A DNA stretch of 8,327 nt from Promethearchaeota archaeon (GTDB lineage Archaea; Asgardarchaeota; Lokiarchaeia; Sigynarchaeales; SOKP01), in assembly GCA_014729315.1 (NCBI GenBank), contig WJKD01000662.1, positions 1 to 8,327 of the forward strand, read 5' to 3'. This document shows positions 7,301 through 8,327 of the stretch, in pieces; the stretch's first letter is position 1; each line of letters starts with the position of its first letter. The notes below the pieces were generated by a model. It made no database searches, was not told where the DNA came from, and was given only the letters and a program-made list of their open reading frames with translations. A program made the translations under genes and the position numbers.

Positions 7301-8327
7301 TTTCTTTCCATTCCAGAATATTTCTTTCGCATTGTTTTTAATAAAATCTCCTTTCTCTTCCCAGAATATATAATCTTCGATCACATTATACTGAACAATA
7401 TCCTCATCACCTAAATAGTCTTCAACAAAGAAAAGAATATTTTCTTCATCAAAAACATAATTAACATAGGTAGAAGGAGTATACATCGTCCCCACATCTT
7501 CAAAATTACCTAATTCAGATTTGAACCAAAGGTTTGTTTCGAATGAACTACAAGTCCAATTTTCAATAATCGGGTTACTTGGTCCCTCATAATCGATATA
7601 TAAGAATCTAAATTTATTTGAATTGTAATCGTAAAAGAAATCGAAATTATAGTCTAAATCGATTGTTGAGATATTTTTAAATAGAACATTATCTTCAAAT
7701 GTCTGACCAGTTTGATATTGTGCCCAATGAATAGTGTCATCTACATTTGGAGCAATTGAGTAACTGGAATCATTTTTCCACATTAACCAATAATTTCCCG
7801 TTAAACGATCAACTTGGATTTTTGGTAATTTAGCAATAAAATCCTTAGAAACAGTAACATTTTTAGGTACTGTCCATGTGGTTCCATTATCGTAACTCTC
7901 TGTAAATACTAATTGATTTGACCCTCCTTTTTCAGCTTCACCTACGATCAATAAAGTTCCATCTGATCGTATTCCGATATCCATACGAGGATGACTCCCA
8001 AACATACTAAAAAGAGATTTAGCACACATCTCCTCTGCCGATCGAACTTGTAAAGGTTCACTCCATGTAGTACCATTATCCAACGATCTAATAAGCTTTA
8101 AATCTGTTTGATTAATCCACGTAGTTATAACAATTACTCCAGTTTTTGGATTGGCCGCAACTGCGGAGCCATATACATAAGTGAATAGATCAAATGGATC
8201 ACTAATATTGGCAGATAGAGTTTTTATTAACTTCGGTTTCCATATTTTTCCCTTATCTTCACTTACTAACATACGAAAATGAAATTGACCAACATTTATT
8301 GTATCTAATTCTGAATAGACTAAATAC
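4235..8327 (-). CDS. giant Asp-box (BNR) surface protein with seven membrane helices (5' end outside window; frameshifted 3' end)
   Basis: The frame stays open past the Met codon at 8270-8272 to the window edge, adding 18 codons that read smoothly into the first Asp box; 1,363 residues are visible and the true start and any signal peptide lie outside. From 8327 to about 5280 the protein is an extracellular beta-rich region. It has eight Asp-box motifs (S-x-D-x-G-x-T-W) typical of sialidase-like beta-propellers, with a sandwich-like linker near 7200 (IDNRPPSF). Ig/FN3-like domains follow the second propeller cluster, with repeated YYIKAIDFAGN-type strands between about 6030 and 5320. Seven hydrophobic helices follow, with basic loops on the inner side. 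I cannot see a clear sialidase arginine triad or RIP motif, so binding or adhesion is as likely as hydrolysis. The last 36 residues (4345 to 4238) run over zinc-ribbon codons in another frame and are probably not the native C-terminus. Function is unknown; a surface sensor or adhesin is inferred from architecture. Confidence 0.85.
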   Translation of the reverse strand, partial: YLVYSELDTINVGQFHFRMLVSEDKGKIWKPKLIKTLSANISDPFDLFTYVYGSAVAANPKTGVIVITTWINQTDLKLIRSLDNGTTWSEPLQVRSAEEMCAKSLFSMFGSHPRMDIGIRSDGTLLIVGEAEKGGSNQLVFTESYDNGTTWTVPKNVTVSKDFIAKLPKIQVDRLTGNYWLMWKNDSSYSIAPNVDDTIHWAQYQTGQTFEDNVLFKNISTIDLDYNFDFFYDYNSNKFRFLYIDYEGPSNPIIENWTCSSFETNLWFKSELGNFEDVGTMYTPSTYVNYVFDEENILFFVEDYLGDEDIVQYNVIEDYIFWEEKGDFIKNNAKEIFWNGKKADLTAVETSLVRAHLIYENITSKETDLFLTIDNRPPSFSSFTQPNNYFNPLSTNISLTKMLWDIIPTESCEGSLNIFSENPIYGGWHQVQENNWDDRDPKIFISNNGIVYIVYESFESGRNKIYLTRSNDLGVTWTEPLKIYETSFSIDSMVGAASENNVSIYIEEGNLRRFLFQSTDQGSTFSPPLNIYNNTLFPPNSKSVSSFVMSENGTMFLSFQVYSPDEYRVLRSDNYGNSWTNSTIFPPYSDSINIDLDSELVYDPSNDLVFLSLPMDHTFPNFTKIMNISFSVFNFTTNQWSSLKSAGIIYGGLYTSSLNLLVSRDNKTGTPEIRFIYLENIELPELDFKYKEIVSYDLGSTWQGPKDIQLFQFTDFASNLDEIFYIRTQQDGNDGEIFINREGKFIKSEEVVLSSQMDTEIIFDGINEFNYYIDEGNYSYILEFTDYAGNNNTIDGWFFVDYTIPTITNISNNRDINPIPRYDLEITVNITDNMGFFPYLYYKRDGNTWQSILMNHSYSDYFIATIPGNPQTRLVEYYIKAIDFAGNEYILNEGGSNFKYDSPNFIWESEGLFKDTKSYSSSGEYDFEIEILHDIEYVHSVIVQYSYDEGDSWDDLELDQGSPIFIGTLDDIPGDLRILHYKVIIIDIFGNEIPLTDTVKVEFYPNVPEVEFTPLGVTLMFVLSGTIGFMVAFGYIRLKKTSHELISKHILYKDINRRTKKSEDIKTNKSNKSLKKPSNEYNLEFSKEIFEESKISLPFTVTYIAILLITIIIFFLGLSIANFTPAIGILILAGSLLIGVYGYMILMSRDITINIYLEKIYKINIVLETIQMAFLFINIISILVVGYSMDWFRYYLVESTFNFGELSIPRLYLSVIGVFFTSLVLVIITTYIQLRKTVFNILKQRARGATENLLLFSKDQNSSKLITHMGYKTIVFLVTVLIAVITTTNLLTYNTGIALTIVLIPFVVAGFSALIFNRIMEKKRNKKIRTILKCYLSMRKNIALNVENQFTSQIGIVKVAELN
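4345..4351 (-). other. seven-A homopolymer at the frame junction (possible frameshift or slippage site)
   Basis: The minus-strand sequence is AAT AAA AAA ATA AGG in the large frame. One additional A, or a -1 slip of the Lys codon at 4346-4348, moves reading into the zinc-ribbon frame (AAT AAG GAC GAT). A TAA in that frame at 4350-4352 means the shift cannot happen earlier, so another seven-A run a few codons upstream (GAG AAA AAA AGG) cannot be the site. The sequence alone does not tell an indel or base-call error from programmed slippage. Confidence 0.6.
4373..5278 (-). other. seven-helix membrane domain of the large surface protein
   Basis: Hydrophobic segments by eye are at 5278-5219, 5032-4967, 4957-4889, 4834-4766, 4696-4628, 4513-4451 and 4441-4376. 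The loop after helix 1 (5218 to 5033) is long and rich in Lys and Arg. The loops after helices 3 and 5 and the tail after helix 7 are also basic, while those after helices 4 and 6 are not. The positive-inside rule therefore gives an outside N-terminus, seven crossings and an inside C-terminus. That agrees with an extracellular Asp-box region and a cytosolic zinc ribbon. I do not recognise the helix bundle as a known family, and it shows no obvious catalytic or channel signature. Confidence 0.75.
6221..6919 (-). repeat. Asp-box repeats, second cluster (four motifs)
   Basis: Motifs are SNDLGVTW (6896-6919), STDQGSTF (6752-6775), the degenerate SDNYGNSW (6590-6613, Asn in the Asp position) and SYDLGSTW (6221-6244). 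The first three are 144 and 162 bases apart; the gap to the last is 369, room for a blade lacking the motif. About 950 bases without a motif separate this cluster from the first, so it probably forms a second propeller. A lone eighth motif, SYDEGDSW, lies at 5468-5491 inside an Ig/FN3-like domain near the membrane. Confidence 0.8.
7874..8263 (-). repeat. Asp-box repeats, first cluster (three motifs)
   Basis: Three Asp-box motifs are encoded: SEDKGKIW (8240-8263), SLDNGTTW (8063-8086) and SYDNGTTW (7874-7897). They are about 177 and 189 bases apart, roughly one propeller blade each. Such motifs sit in turns between the outer strands of beta-propeller blades in sialidases and related proteins. 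More blades probably lie upstream of the window. Confidence 0.85.

Noticed and set aside
8270..8272. Met codon as the start of the large surface protein
   Set aside because: The frame stays open for 18 codons upstream to the window edge and those codons read as ordinary propeller sequence, so the start lies outside.

Overview
The window looks archaeal. It is AT-rich. It has a Cdc48/VAT-type double-ring AAA+ ATPase with an archaeal-style D1 pore loop, an ArsR-like winged-helix regulator, oligo-T terminators and TATA-like boxes. It also has a very large Asp-box (BNR) surface protein with a multi-spanning membrane domain. My best guess is an Asgard-type archaeon (Lokiarchaeia or a relative). That rests on general style (a giant sialidase-like surface protein, cytosolic zinc ribbons, low GC) and not on a diagnostic marker.

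Left half, + strand (1-3474): a protein quality-control cluster. It holds the 3' part of an Hsp20/alpha-crystallin small heat-shock protein, then a complete 740-residue Cdc48 ATPase ending in a proteasome-docking-like Leu-Tyr-Arg tail. A 261-residue winged-helix regulator with a coiled coil follows. No oligo-T terminator separates the three genes, while two T-runs (T9 and T7) follow the regulator, so they could be one transcription unit. In Archaeoglobus fulgidus the heat-shock regulator HSR1 is in an operon with hsp20 and cdc48. The same three protein types in a different order suggest that the regulator here controls, or is controlled with, this heat-shock set.

Middle, + strand (3548-4048): a small, apparently cytosolic protein with an HExxHxxGxxD zinc-binding signature. 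It is a putative metallopeptidase of unknown function, and it converges on the minus-strand gene to its right.

Right half, - strand (8327 down to 4116): one very large gene whose 5' end lies outside the window. It encodes an ectodomain of roughly 1,000 visible residues with eight Asp-box motifs and Ig/FN3-like sandwiches, then seven predicted membrane helices. Charge distribution fits an outside N-terminus and an inside C-terminus. Directly after the last helix the reading frame breaks at a seven-A run. The -1 frame then encodes a perfect double zinc ribbon (eight cysteines in four CxxC pairs), while the original frame runs on for 36 unremarkable residues. The likely intact product is a receptor-like protein: Asp-box ectodomain, seven helices, cytosolic double zinc ribbon. 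The break could be a real frameshift mutation, a homopolymer sequencing error, or recoding/slippage. A separate small zinc-ribbon gene is the alternative.

No RNA genes, CRISPR arrays, insertion sequences or attachment sites were seen. No gene-free stretch exceeds about 115 bases.
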